A stretch of 64,000 nt of DNA, taken from assembly GCF_947381555.1 (NCBI RefSeq), contig NZ_CANCWQ010000004.1, forward strand, positions 1 to 64,000, given 5' to 3'. The translations under genes and the position numbers were made by a program. A model generated the notes under the pieces. It searched no databases and had not been told where the DNA came from. It saw nothing but the letters and a program-made list of their open reading frames with translations. This DNA comes from Limosilactobacillus pulli (GTDB lineage Bacteria > Bacillota > Bacilli > Lactobacillales > Lactobacillaceae). This document shows, piece after piece, positions 7,494 to 14,957 of the stretch (positions are counted from its first letter, which is position 1; every line of letters starts with the position of its first letter).

Positions 7494-8990
7494 ATGAGTG
7501 AAAACGGTCATGAAGGCAATACGGGTCATATTCAGCGAACGCTGCAGACTCGGCATCTGTCAATGATTGCTCTTGGCGGTACGATTGGGACGGGGCTTTT
7601 TATTGCCAGTGGTTCGGCGATCTCAACAGCCGGGCCAGGTGGTGCATTGGCCGCCTATGCCATTATGGGGATCATGGTTTATTTTTTGATGACCAGTCTA
7701 GGAGAAATGGCCACCTACATTCCGGTATCAGGCTCATTTGCCACTTATTCAACTAAGTTCGTTGATCCGGCACTAGGCTTTGCTATGGGCTGGAACTACT
7801 GGTTTAACTGGGCAATTACGATTCCAGTTGACGTTACGACGGCTGGGCTGGTTTTCCAATACTGGCTGCCTCATTTCCCAAGTTGGCTGTTCAGTACGTT
7901 TGTCTTGATTGCTATTTTTCTGATCAACTATCTGTCGGTGCGCTCTTATGGTGAGACTGAGTATTGGCTGTCTTTGATCAAGGTCGTAACGGTCATGATT
8001 TTCTTGATCGTTGGGGTCTGCATCATCTTTGGAATTATGGGCGGTCAAGGACCAGTTGGTTTAAAGAATTTCCATTACAAGGATGCACCATTTGTTCATG
8101 GTTGGTCAGGCATTTTAAGCGTGTTCCTGGTGGCTGGTTTCTCATTTCAAGGGACTGAATTGATTGGGATCACGGCAGGTGAAGCCGCTACGCCAGAAAA
8201 GTCGGTCTCCAAGGCGATTCACTCAACTTTCTGGCGGATTTTGCTGTTCTACATCTTTGCCATCTTTGTGATTGCCTGCATTCTGCCATACACCAACAAG
8301 AACCTGTTGAACTCAGACGTACAAAACATTACGATGAGTCCATTTACGATTGTCTTTAAGCGAGCAGGGATGGCGGCTGCTGCCAGTGTTATGAACGCGG
8401 TTATTTTAACGGCTGTAACCTCAGCGGCCAATTCTGGTTTGTATGCCTCAACGCGGATGCTGTTCTCACAAGCACGAGAAGGTTACGCTTGGAAGATCTT
8501 TGGTTATGTTAATAAGCGGGGAATCCCGATCTATGCACTGCTTGGTACCATGGTTGTTTCTTGTCTGGCTTATCTGACACAGTTTATCGGACCAGAAGCT
8601 TATAACTACCTGATTGGTGCTTCTGGGCTGTGCGGCTTTATTGCCTGGCTGGGGATTGCTATTTCGCATCTGCGGTTCCGGCGTGCTTTCATCGCACAAG
8701 GCCACAAGGTCAGTGAGCTGAAGTATCATGCCACGCTGTTTCCATTTGGCCCGATCTTTGCGTTGATTTTGTGTGTGATCGTTATGTGTGGTCAAAACAT
8801 CGATGCCTTTATCAAGATGGACTGGTCAAATATTGCCATTACCTACATGGCTGTACCACTGTTTTTGATCTTGTTTATCTACTACAAGGTTCGCTATAAA
8901 ACACACGTGATTCCGCTCAAAGATGTTGATTTATCGCGGAGCAACAATAGCGAATCATTTGTTCCTGAATCTGAAAACGAAGCTAAGTAG
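7494..8990 (+). CDS. lysP: Lysine-specific permease (AAT family), copy 2
   Basis: A 498-residue 12-helix permease with the same signature blocks as the preceding gene (SMIALGGTIGTG; NYWFNW; FQGTELIGITAGEAATPEKS). The lysine riboswitch upstream makes lysine the likely substrate. The frame is open back to 7386 but that includes the riboswitch terminator; ATG 7494 follows GAGGAGG at spacing 8. The C-terminal 40 residues and loops differ most from copy 1, while long central blocks are near-identical, pointing to tandem duplication. Confidence 0.9.
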   Translation: MSENGHEGNTGHIQRTLQTRHLSMIALGGTIGTGLFIASGSAISTAGPGGALAAYAIMGIMVYFLMTSLGEMATYIPVSGSFATYSTKFVDPALGFAMGWNYWFNWAITIPVDVTTAGLVFQYWLPHFPSWLFSTFVLIAIFLINYLSVRSYGETEYWLSLIKVVTVMIFLIVGVCIIFGIMGGQGPVGLKNFHYKDAPFVHGWSGILSVFLVAGFSFQGTELIGITAGEAATPEKSVSKAIHSTFWRILLFYIFAIFVIACILPYTNKNLLNSDVQNITMSPFTIVFKRAGMAAAASVMNAVILTAVTSAANSGLYASTRMLFSQAREGYAWKIFGYVNKRGIPIYALLGTMVVSCLAYLTQFIGPEAYNYLIGASGLCGFIAWLGIAISHLRFRRAFIAQGHKVSELKYHATLFPFGPIFALILCVIVMCGQNIDAFIKMDWSNIAITYMAVPLFLILFIYYKVRYKTHVIPLKDVDLSRSNNSESFVPESENEAK

Positions 8991-8996
8991 TCAAAA

Positions 8997-9024
8997 AATC
9001 CTCGTCAAATTGGCGAGGATTTTT
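8997..9024 (+). terminator. Intrinsic terminator of lysP
   Basis: AATCCTCG (8997-9004) pairs perfectly with CGAGGATT (9014-9021), loop of 9, followed by T residues. Confidence 0.9.
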
Positions 9025-9145
9025 ATACGTTGCTTTAAAAAATATTTTATAGAGTAAAATCCTTGATCAGATTGCTTTTACGATGCAGGACAACATTAAT
9101 GATAGTTTGTTGAAAAATATTTTACTCACGATTACGGTCCAAAGA

Positions 9146-9154
9146 TGATACAAT
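9146..9154 (+). promoter_or_regulatory. Extended -10 promoter of the deoxynucleoside kinase gene
   Basis: TGA-TACAAT, about 45 bases before the start codon; no clear -35 at 17 bases. Confidence 0.45.
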
Positions 9155-9199
9155 GTAGCTCGTGTCTTTTTAGAAAAACAAAGCAAAGGGGTAAATGGA

Positions 9200-9841
9200 A
9201 TGATTGTACTGGCGGGAACCATTGGTGCAGGTAAGACCAGCTTGACGCGGATGCTGGCTGACCATTTAGGAAGTCAGGCTTTTTATGAGTCGGTTGATGA
9301 CAACGAGATTTTACCGCTTTTTTATAAAGATCCTAAAAAATATGGCTTTTTGCTGCAGATCTACTTTTTAAACAAACGGCTGGCCGAGATTAAGAATTCG
9401 TTTGATAATGACTTAAACGTCTTGGATCGCTCCATCTTTGAGGATGCCTTGATGTTTCGATTGAATGCGGATCTTGGCCGGGCCACTCAGACCGAGGCCG
9501 ATATCTATGCCTCATTGTTGAATAATATGATGGAAGAGCTGCCGCAAGAAGTGCATACCAAGGCGCCAAGTCTTTTGATTGGGATTCAGGTATCGTTTGA
9601 GACGATGCTTAAACGGATTAAGAAGCGCGGTCGTTCGTTTGAACAGCTCGAAAATGATCCTAGTCTGTATGAATACTATCGTGAGTTGAATCAACGCTAT
9701 GTTGACTGGTATGCCAGTTATGACGAAAGTCCCAAGATGCTGATTGATGGTGATCAGCTTGATTTTGTTGAGGATCCCAAGGCTGCTGAACAGGTTTTGA
9801 CGATGGTTGACGACAAGCTGGCGGAGCTGCAGCTAAAATAA
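9200..9841 (+). CDS. Deoxynucleoside kinase
   Basis: A 213-residue kinase that phosphorylates deoxynucleosides for dNTP salvage, typical of lactobacilli, where deoxyadenosine/deoxyguanosine/deoxycytidine kinases occur. The P-loop GTIGAGKTS starts the protein (residues 6-14). The LDRSIFED block (about 75-82) carries the DRS motif of the dNK/TK2 family, and KRIKKRGRSFE (about 138-148) is the LID region with the expected arginines. ATG 9200 follows AAAGGGG. Base specificity cannot be fixed here; the gene is single rather than the dak/dgk pair of L. acidophilus. Confidence 0.85.
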   Translation: MIVLAGTIGAGKTSLTRMLADHLGSQAFYESVDDNEILPLFYKDPKKYGFLLQIYFLNKRLAEIKNSFDNDLNVLDRSIFEDALMFRLNADLGRATQTEADIYASLLNNMMEELPQEVHTKAPSLLIGIQVSFETMLKRIKKRGRSFEQLENDPSLYEYYRELNQRYVDWYASYDESPKMLIDGDQLDFVEDPKAAEQVLTMVDDKLAELQLK

Positions 9842-9847
9842 AGCAGC

Positions 9848-9876
9848 TTGACAAAGCTAAGTTGGACATATATAAT
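9848..9876 (+). promoter_or_regulatory. Consensus sigma-A promoter of the tRNA-Val/tRNA-Leu unit
   Basis: Perfect TTGACA (9848-9853), 17-base spacer, perfect TATAAT (9871-9876), about 25 bases before tRNA-Val. Confidence 0.9.
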
Positions 9877-9902
9877 AACTTTGTTAGTTATATGTCTGGC
9901 AT

Positions 9903-9975
9903 GGAGGATTAGCTCAGTTGGGAGAGCATCTGCCTTACAAGCAGAGGGTCACAGGTTCGAGCCCTGTATCCTCCA
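9903..9975 (+). tRNA. tRNA-Val (anticodon TAC)
   Basis: 73 nt. Acceptor GGAGGAT pairs with ATCCTCC, discriminator A; D arm GCTC...GAGC; anticodon stem TCTGC/GCAGA with loop CTTACAA; T arm ACAGG-TTCGAGC-CCTGT. CCA is not encoded. Confidence 0.95.
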
Positions 9976-9992
9976 TTTTTTATGCTTTACTT

Positions 9993-10074
9993 GCGGATGT
10001 GGCGGAATTGGCAGACGCGCAAGATTTAGGTTCTTGTATCTTATGATGTAAGGGTTCGAGTCCCTTCATCCGCA
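9993..10074 (+). tRNA. tRNA-Leu (anticodon TAG)
   Basis: 82 nt class II tRNA. Acceptor GCGGATG pairs with CATCCGC; the anticodon loop contains TAG; a long variable arm lies between the anticodon stem and the T arm (AGGG-TTCGAGT-CCCT). Cotranscribed with tRNA-Val 17 bases upstream. Confidence 0.95.
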
Positions 10075-10083
10075 TTATTATCA

Positions 10084-10118
10084 AACGGCTGTCCCGAAGC
10101 AAGGTACAGTCGTTTTTT
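10084..10118 (+). terminator. Terminator of the tRNA-Val/Leu unit
   Basis: AACGGCTGT (10084-10092) pairs with ACAGTCGTT (10106-10114) with one G-U, followed by a T-run to 10118. Confidence 0.9.
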
Positions 10119-10188
10119 GATTTATTTTGCATCTAATCGCTGATATAGTTGTTCTTAGAAGTTTTAATCGGGAAAGGAAGCCATAAAA

Positions 10189-11532
10189 ATGATCACGTTT
10201 GGTCGTTATCGCCTTTCATTCTCAAAAGCCTTGACGTTTGGGTTCTTGATCGTGATTGCGATCGGTACGCTGCTTTTGATGCTGCCGATTGCCGTCAAGC
10301 CTGGCGAGGATTCATCGTTTATGACGGCATTTTTTACCGCAACCAGTGCAACCTGCGTGACTGGTTTGACGCTGGTTGATACGGCGACTCATTGGTCCTT
10401 ATTTGGTCAACTGGTAATTACAGCTTTGATTGAGATTGGCGGATTGGGTTTTATGACGTTTGCGATCATGATGTTTTTGTTTGCACGTCAAAAGATTAGG
10501 CTTTCAGCACGTCTGTTGGCTCAAGAATCACTGAACTTGCAGTCGCCAGCACAGATTACTATTGTAAATCTAATCGTTGGCCTTTCACTGATTATTCAGG
10601 TTTTAGGCGCGCTATTGCTGTGGCCTGATTTTGGTCGTCGGTTTGGCTTGGTCAAAGGGTTATGGTACAGTATCTTTCATTCAATCTCAGCTTTTTGTAA
10701 CGCTGGTTTTGATCTGTTTGGCAACAGCCTGGCATTATTTGCTGATGATACCTATGTCTTATTTATCATGGCAGTTTTGATTATTGCCGGCTCATTTGGT
10801 TTTTTAGTTTGGCGAGATCTATTGCTTTATCGAAAAAAGCATCGGTTGTCGCTGCATACTTCACTGGCATTGTCGACTGGCGTAATTATCCTAATATTAT
10901 CGCTGATGAGCTATCTTTTAACTGAAGATAATCTGGCGGCCCAGTTTCCGCACATGTCGGTTGAGTACCGTTTTATTAATACTATTTTTATGGCAATCAC
11001 ACCGCGGACAGCTGGTCTGACGACTTTTTCCTATCGAAATCTTTCACCAGCTGGCATTGCGGTCACGGTGATTCTGATGTTTATTGGCGGTACGCCTGGT
11101 TCAACGGCTGGCGGGATCAAAACGACTACGGTTGGGCTATTGACGCTGCAGAGCATTGCCACTTTAAAAGGTCAGCGCGATACGGTTTTTGGTAGACGAC
11201 GCTTTAAAGAAGAAAATATTTTTCGGGCACTGACGCTGGTTTTTGTTGCTTTTGCAATTCTTGCCGCGGCCATCTTATTGTTGTGTCTGACGCAGCATTT
11301 GCCAGCTGATTTTACTTTGGAAGACATTATTTTTGAAGTTATGGCTGCTTTTGGAACGACAGGTATCAGCATGGGGGTCACGCCACATTTGAATTTATTT
11401 GGCAAACTGATCATTATGGCATTGATGTTTATCGGTCGGGTTGGAATTTATACCGTAATGTTTACGATTTTAAATGCTCATCCAAAGCAAAAGAACTATC
11501 GCTATCCGGAAGAAGGGGTTTTGATTGGCTAA
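10189..11532 (+). CDS. ktrB: Potassium uptake protein KtrB (TrkH/KtrB family)
   Basis: A 447-residue membrane channel-like transporter with four repeated pore units. The four filter segments are visible: TSATCVTGLT (about 49-58), SISAFCNAGFD (about 163-173), TPRTAGLTTFS (about 270-280) and AFGTTGISMG (about 387-396), each with the conserved filter glycine. It forms the dimeric pore of the Ktr system and needs the cytosolic gating ring KtrA, encoded immediately downstream with an 8-base overlap. ATG follows GGAAAGGAAG. Confidence 0.93.
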   Translation: MITFGRYRLSFSKALTFGFLIVIAIGTLLLMLPIAVKPGEDSSFMTAFFTATSATCVTGLTLVDTATHWSLFGQLVITALIEIGGLGFMTFAIMMFLFARQKIRLSARLLAQESLNLQSPAQITIVNLIVGLSLIIQVLGALLLWPDFGRRFGLVKGLWYSIFHSISAFCNAGFDLFGNSLALFADDTYVLFIMAVLIIAGSFGFLVWRDLLLYRKKHRLSLHTSLALSTGVIILILSLMSYLLTEDNLAAQFPHMSVEYRFINTIFMAITPRTAGLTTFSYRNLSPAGIAVTVILMFIGGTPGSTAGGIKTTTVGLLTLQSIATLKGQRDTVFGRRRFKEENIFRALTLVFVAFAILAAAILLLCLTQHLPADFTLEDIIFEVMAAFGTTGISMGVTPHLNLFGKLIIMALMFIGRVGIYTVMFTILNAHPKQKNYRYPEEGVLIG

Positions 11533-12193
11533 TAAAAACAACTATGCAGTAATTGGCATCGGCCAGTTCGGCAGTTCGGTCTGTGAAACTTTGGCCGAGG
11601 CACATCAGGACATTTTGGCAATTGATAAAAACGAAGATGTCGTGAATGAATATGCCAATATGGTAACGCGAGCAGTCATTGCCGATGCTCAAGATGAAGA
11701 AGCGATGCGCGAGCTTGATCTGGGCAGTTTTGACAACGTCTATATTTCAGTAGGCAATATCCAGGCCAGTATCATGGCAACCTTGATTGTTAAGGAATTA
11801 GGTGCCAGAAACATTATCTGCAAGGCTGAAAATGAAAATCACGCGCGGGTGCTGGAAAAAATCGGCGCTGACTATGTCGTACGGCCAGAGCGTGATATGG
11901 CCAGACGAATGGTGTTTCATCAGTTGCATTTAAATATTGCCAACTATTTGATCTTGAATCATGAGCTGACGCTGGCTGAAATCGAAGTTAAAAGCAGTGA
12001 TTTTTGCGATCATACGCTAAAAGAGCTCAATTTGCGCGATACGTATCAAGTCAACGTGATTGCCATTGTCAGTGGTGAGCAGGTCAACAAACTGCCACAA
12101 GCCGACGACATGCTTCGTTATGGCGATCATATCTCAGTCGTTGGGGATGTCGGAGCAATTCAAAAGCTCAGTTCGGTAATCGCTGATGAATAA
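11525..12193 (+). CDS. ktrA: Potassium uptake regulatory subunit KtrA (RCK domain)
   Basis: A 222-residue cytosolic RCK protein forming the octameric nucleotide-gated ring under KtrB. The RCK_N domain (about 1-130) has the dinucleotide motif VIGIGQFGSSV and an acidic end of strand 2 (LAIDKNED). The RCK_C domain (about 140-220) ends in YGDHISVVGD. The start is TTG at 11525, within the end of ktrB, with AGAAGGGG upstream; translational coupling is likely. Confidence 0.92.
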   Translation: MANKNNYAVIGIGQFGSSVCETLAEAHQDILAIDKNEDVVNEYANMVTRAVIADAQDEEAMRELDLGSFDNVYISVGNIQASIMATLIVKELGARNIICKAENENHARVLEKIGADYVVRPERDMARRMVFHQLHLNIANYLILNHELTLAEIEVKSSDFCDHTLKELNLRDTYQVNVIAIVSGEQVNKLPQADDMLRYGDHISVVGDVGAIQKLSSVIADE

Positions 12194-12208
12194 TCAAATC
12201 ATAAAAAT

Positions 12209-12249
12209 AGCGTTGCGAAGGCTTTATAGTCCAACACAACGCTGTTTTT
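12209..12249. terminator. Bidirectional terminator, ktrA / P-type ATPase
   Basis: AGCGTTG (12209-12215) pairs with CAACGCT (12237-12243), loop of 21, T-run after and A-run before, between convergent genes. Confidence 0.75.
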
Positions 12250-12254
12250 TGATA

Positions 12255-14075
12255 TTAATCATCAATACCGGATATTCCGTGACGAGCTTTTAATGCCCAA
12301 AGAATCGAAACGGTATCGATCACTTCTTGCAGCATTGCCCCAATAAAGGCAGGAATGATGCCAAATGCGGCAATCAGCATCAGGGTTGTACAAATACCGA
12401 TACCGATCAAGACGGCCTGTTGAGCGATACGCATGGTTTCTTGTGAGATCGTAACGGCAATGGCAACCCGGTTCAAGTCATCTTTAACGATTACCAGATC
12501 CGCTGATTCACTGGCTGCAGTAGATCCGTGAGCACCCATGGCGATCCCAACATCGGCAGTTGCCAGCGCGGGTGCATCATTGACGCCATCACCGACCATT
12601 ACGACAGGACGACGATCTTCAGGAACGTTTTTTAAAGCGGCAATTTTTTGTTCGGGCAATAGGTCAGCTTTCACCTCATGGATACCGACCAGCTTAGCAA
12701 CATGCTGAGCAATAGCTTTTTGATCGCCAGTCAGCATAACCAGGTGCTTAACGCCTAGCTGACGCAGCTGTTCCATAGTACGTGGCGCTTCAGGACGAAT
12801 CTGATCTTGGAAAATTACACAGCCCCAGTACTGATCATCTACACTAACATAGATTGCGGTCTGTGACAGCGGCTTGTGGGTCGTATCCGGGTCAGCAAAG
12901 AGCAGCTTGCCGACCTTGACTTGTCGGCCGTCAACGATTGCTGAGATACCGTTGCCGACGACTTCTTTTAGCTCACTGGCAGAACTAAGCGGAATCTGGT
13001 GTTCTTGGGCATAGGCAACGGTTGAACGGGCAAGGATATGTGGCGACTGTTCCTCGGCGCTGGCGGCAAAGTGCAACAGTTCCTTAATGTCGACTCCCTC
13101 GGCAGGCTCAAGATGATCAACGGTCAGCTGGCCGCTGGTAATCGTACCGGTTTTGTCAAAGGCCATTGTTTTTGGATGCGCCATTTTTTCCAGGACGCTG
13201 CCAGTTTTGATGATGATCCCGCTGCGTGAGGCCCGACTCATCCCCGAAACGATGGCAACCGGAGCAGCTAAAATCAGCGGGCATGGTGAGGCGACAACCA
13301 TTACTTGAGCAAAACGGCTGGGATCTTTGCTGATGATCCAAGCAATGCCGCCAATTACAAGTGCTGCCGCAGTAAAGGGAACGGCATAGCGGTCTGCCAA
13401 ACGGACAAAGTGAGCAGGGGTGTTCTCCGCTTCTTTAACCAGGGCCACCAGCTTTTGATACTGACTGTCACGCGCTAATTTAACTGCTTTAATGACGATT
13501 GCCTGATCGCCGTTTAGCGAGCCTGACATTACCTGATCGCCAACCTGCTTATCGATTGGCTTTGATTCACCGGTCAGCGATGATTCGTTGACTTGTGTAT
13601 TGCCTTTAATGATCTCACCATCAATTGGCACCAGCTCGCCAGGCTTAACGATGATCGTATCGCCAACCTTAACCTGGTCGACATGCACGTCTTCGATCTG
13701 CTCGTTTATCAGCCGGTGAGCAGACTGCGGTGAGTTGTCAAGCAATGCCTTAAGCTCAGAGTTGGCCTTACGAGAGGCATAGTCTTCCAAAGCATCGCCG
13801 CCGACCAGCATTACTAATATCACCATGGCGGCCCAATACTCACCAACGCTTAGGGTGGAGACAACGGCAATGATTGCCAGCAGGTCAACGCCATAGCGAC
13901 CATTTTTGAGAGTGTGGATCATCTCAATCAGCATCGAAAGCGCGATCCCCGCCCCCACGATGGTTACCAAAATCTGGGCAGCAAGCGCCTGCTTAAAAAC
14001 GTATTGCAGGAGAACTGCTACTAAGGCGACAGCTAAAATCATGAACAATTTCTGTCGATGCGAAAATTTTTTCAT
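12255..14075 (-). CDS. Heavy-metal-translocating P1B-type ATPase (SPC type)
   Basis: A 606-residue ATP-driven metal pump. Visible parts are the actuator-domain TGES (168-171), transmembrane metal site SPCPL (263-267) in place of CPC, phosphorylation motif DKTGT (307-311), and hinge GDGVNDAP near residue 500. The SPC motif is that of the P1B-4 group (Co/Zn/Fe/Mn/Ni exporters such as CoaT and PmtA). There is no N-terminal CxxC metal-binding domain. The last helix reads MLQEVIDTVSILWALKA and lacks the HEG motif described for classical P1B-4. Likely an efflux pump; the metal cannot be assigned. ATG 14075 follows AAAGGAGC. Confidence 0.88.
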   Translation of the reverse strand: MKKFSHRQKLFMILAVALVAVLLQYVFKQALAAQILVTIVGAGIALSMLIEMIHTLKNGRYGVDLLAIIAVVSTLSVGEYWAAMVILVMLVGGDALEDYASRKANSELKALLDNSPQSAHRLINEQIEDVHVDQVKVGDTIIVKPGELVPIDGEIIKGNTQVNESSLTGESKPIDKQVGDQVMSGSLNGDQAIVIKAVKLARDSQYQKLVALVKEAENTPAHFVRLADRYAVPFTAAALVIGGIAWIISKDPSRFAQVMVVASPCPLILAAPVAIVSGMSRASRSGIIIKTGSVLEKMAHPKTMAFDKTGTITSGQLTVDHLEPAEGVDIKELLHFAASAEEQSPHILARSTVAYAQEHQIPLSSASELKEVVGNGISAIVDGRQVKVGKLLFADPDTTHKPLSQTAIYVSVDDQYWGCVIFQDQIRPEAPRTMEQLRQLGVKHLVMLTGDQKAIAQHVAKLVGIHEVKADLLPEQKIAALKNVPEDRRPVVMVGDGVNDAPALATADVGIAMGAHGSTAASESADLVIVKDDLNRVAIAVTISQETMRIAQQAVLIGIGICTTLMLIAAFGIIPAFIGAMLQEVIDTVSILWALKARHGISGIDD

Positions 14076-14227
14076 AATTTTCAGCTCCTTTCTCCAAATT
14101 TTGTCTTAATTATAACGCTGTTTAGTAATCGCTTCCAGATGTCAGCCTGAGTGAATATGCTGAATTGGTTTCATAAAAGAAGGAATTAATAAATATCGGA
14201 ATAATTAACGAAAATATCAAATTAGTA

Positions 14228-14256
14228 TTGACATTAAACGTTTTTATCGGTAATAT
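14228..14256 (+). promoter_or_regulatory. Promoter of the six-tRNA array
   Basis: TTGACA (14228-14233), 17-base spacer, TAATAT (14251-14256), about 40 bases before the first tRNA. I see nothing else in the 14076-14298 gap beyond this and the ATPase gene's ribosome site and upstream region. Confidence 0.75.
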
Positions 14257-14298
14257 ATATAACTGTTGATACGATATCAGCAAAATTAAACAGCAGTT

Positions 14299-14370
14299 GC
14301 GGAAGTAGTTCAGTGGTAGAACATCACCTTGCCATGGTGGGGGTCGCGGGTTCGAATCCCGTCTTCCGCT
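14299..14370 (+). tRNA. tRNA-Gly (anticodon GCC), copy 1
   Basis: 72 nt. Acceptor GCGGAAG pairs with CTTCCGC; D arm GTTC...GAAC; anticodon loop TTGCCAT; T arm CGCGG-TTCGAAT-CCCG. First of six tRNAs in one transcript; identical to the copies at 14558 and 14729. Confidence 0.95.
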
Positions 14371-14388
14371 TGATTCCATTATTTTTAT

Positions 14389-14462
14389 GCACCCATAGCG
14401 CAATTGGATAGAGTGTCTGACTACGAATCAGAAGGTTGAAGGTTCGACTCCTTCTGGGTGCA
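14389..14462 (+). tRNA. tRNA-Arg (anticodon ACG), copy 1
   Basis: 74 nt. Acceptor GCACCCA pairs with TGGGTGC, discriminator A; anticodon stem CTGA/TCAG with loop CTACGAA. The A34 would be deaminated to inosine to read CGN codons. Identical to the copy at 14649. Confidence 0.95.
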
Positions 14463-14467
14463 TTGAT

Positions 14468-14541
14468 CGGGAATTAGCTCAGCTTGGTAGAGCGCTTCGT
14501 TCGGGACGAAGAGGTCGCAAGTTCAAATCTTGTATTCCCGA
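14468..14541 (+). tRNA. tRNA-Pro (anticodon CGG)
   Basis: 74 nt. Acceptor CGGGAAT pairs with ATTCCCG, discriminator A, with the C1-G72 pair typical of tRNA-Pro. Anticodon stem CTTCG/CGAAG with loop TTCGGGA, so anticodon CGG, which reads only CCG; a UGG species must exist elsewhere. Only five bases after tRNA-Arg. Confidence 0.93.
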
Positions 14542-14557
14542 TTCATATAAACATTAT

Positions 14558-14629
14558 GCGGAAGTAGTTCAGTGGTAGAACATCACCTTGCCATGGTGGG
14601 GGTCGCGGGTTCGAATCCCGTCTTCCGCT
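14558..14629 (+). tRNA. tRNA-Gly (anticodon GCC), copy 2
   Basis: Sequence identical to 14299-14370 in all 72 positions, with a different flanking spacer. Confidence 0.95.
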
Positions 14630-14648
14630 TGAATTGAATATTCATTAT

Positions 14649-14722
14649 GCACCCATAGCGCAATTGGATAGAGTGTCTGACTACGAATCAGAAGGTTGAA
14701 GGTTCGACTCCTTCTGGGTGCA
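14649..14722 (+). tRNA. tRNA-Arg (anticodon ACG), copy 2
   Basis: Identical to 14389-14462. With the preceding Gly gene it repeats the Gly-Arg pair of copy 1. Confidence 0.95.
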
Positions 14723-14728
14723 TCTCTT

Positions 14729-14800
14729 GCGGAAGTAGTTCAGTGGTAGAACATCACCTTGCCATGGTGGGGGTCGCGGGTTCGAATCCCGTCTTCCGCT
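14729..14800 (+). tRNA. tRNA-Gly (anticodon GCC), copy 3
   Basis: Third identical 72-nt copy, six bases after tRNA-Arg copy 2; followed by T-rich sequence and a terminator. Confidence 0.95.
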
Positions 14801-14820
14801 TTTTTTGTTGCGTGAAATAA

Positions 14821-14856
14821 AAACTCCAGTCTCAAGGCATGAGATTGGAGTTTTTT
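14821..14856 (+). terminator. Terminator of the tRNA array
   Basis: AAACTCCAGTCTCA (14821-14834) pairs with TGAGATTGGAGTTT (14840-14853), five-base loop, followed by T residues. Confidence 0.92.
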
Positions 14857-14957
14857 CTCACTCTTTTTTGTGTTTTGAGTCAAGAAACTATTACTCGAGA
14901 TCGTTTGAATTGGTAATCAATTGTCAAAGTAAAGTGGACTCAAACAAGATGATGGTG

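Noticed and set aside
14122..14403. 93-codon minus-strand frame over the tRNA array start
   Set aside because: Runs through tRNA-Gly; not protein coding.
14299..14800. Regular near-identical repeats that could suggest a CRISPR or tandem-repeat array
   Set aside because: The repeats are complete tRNA-Gly and tRNA-Arg cloverleaves; no nearby cas genes.
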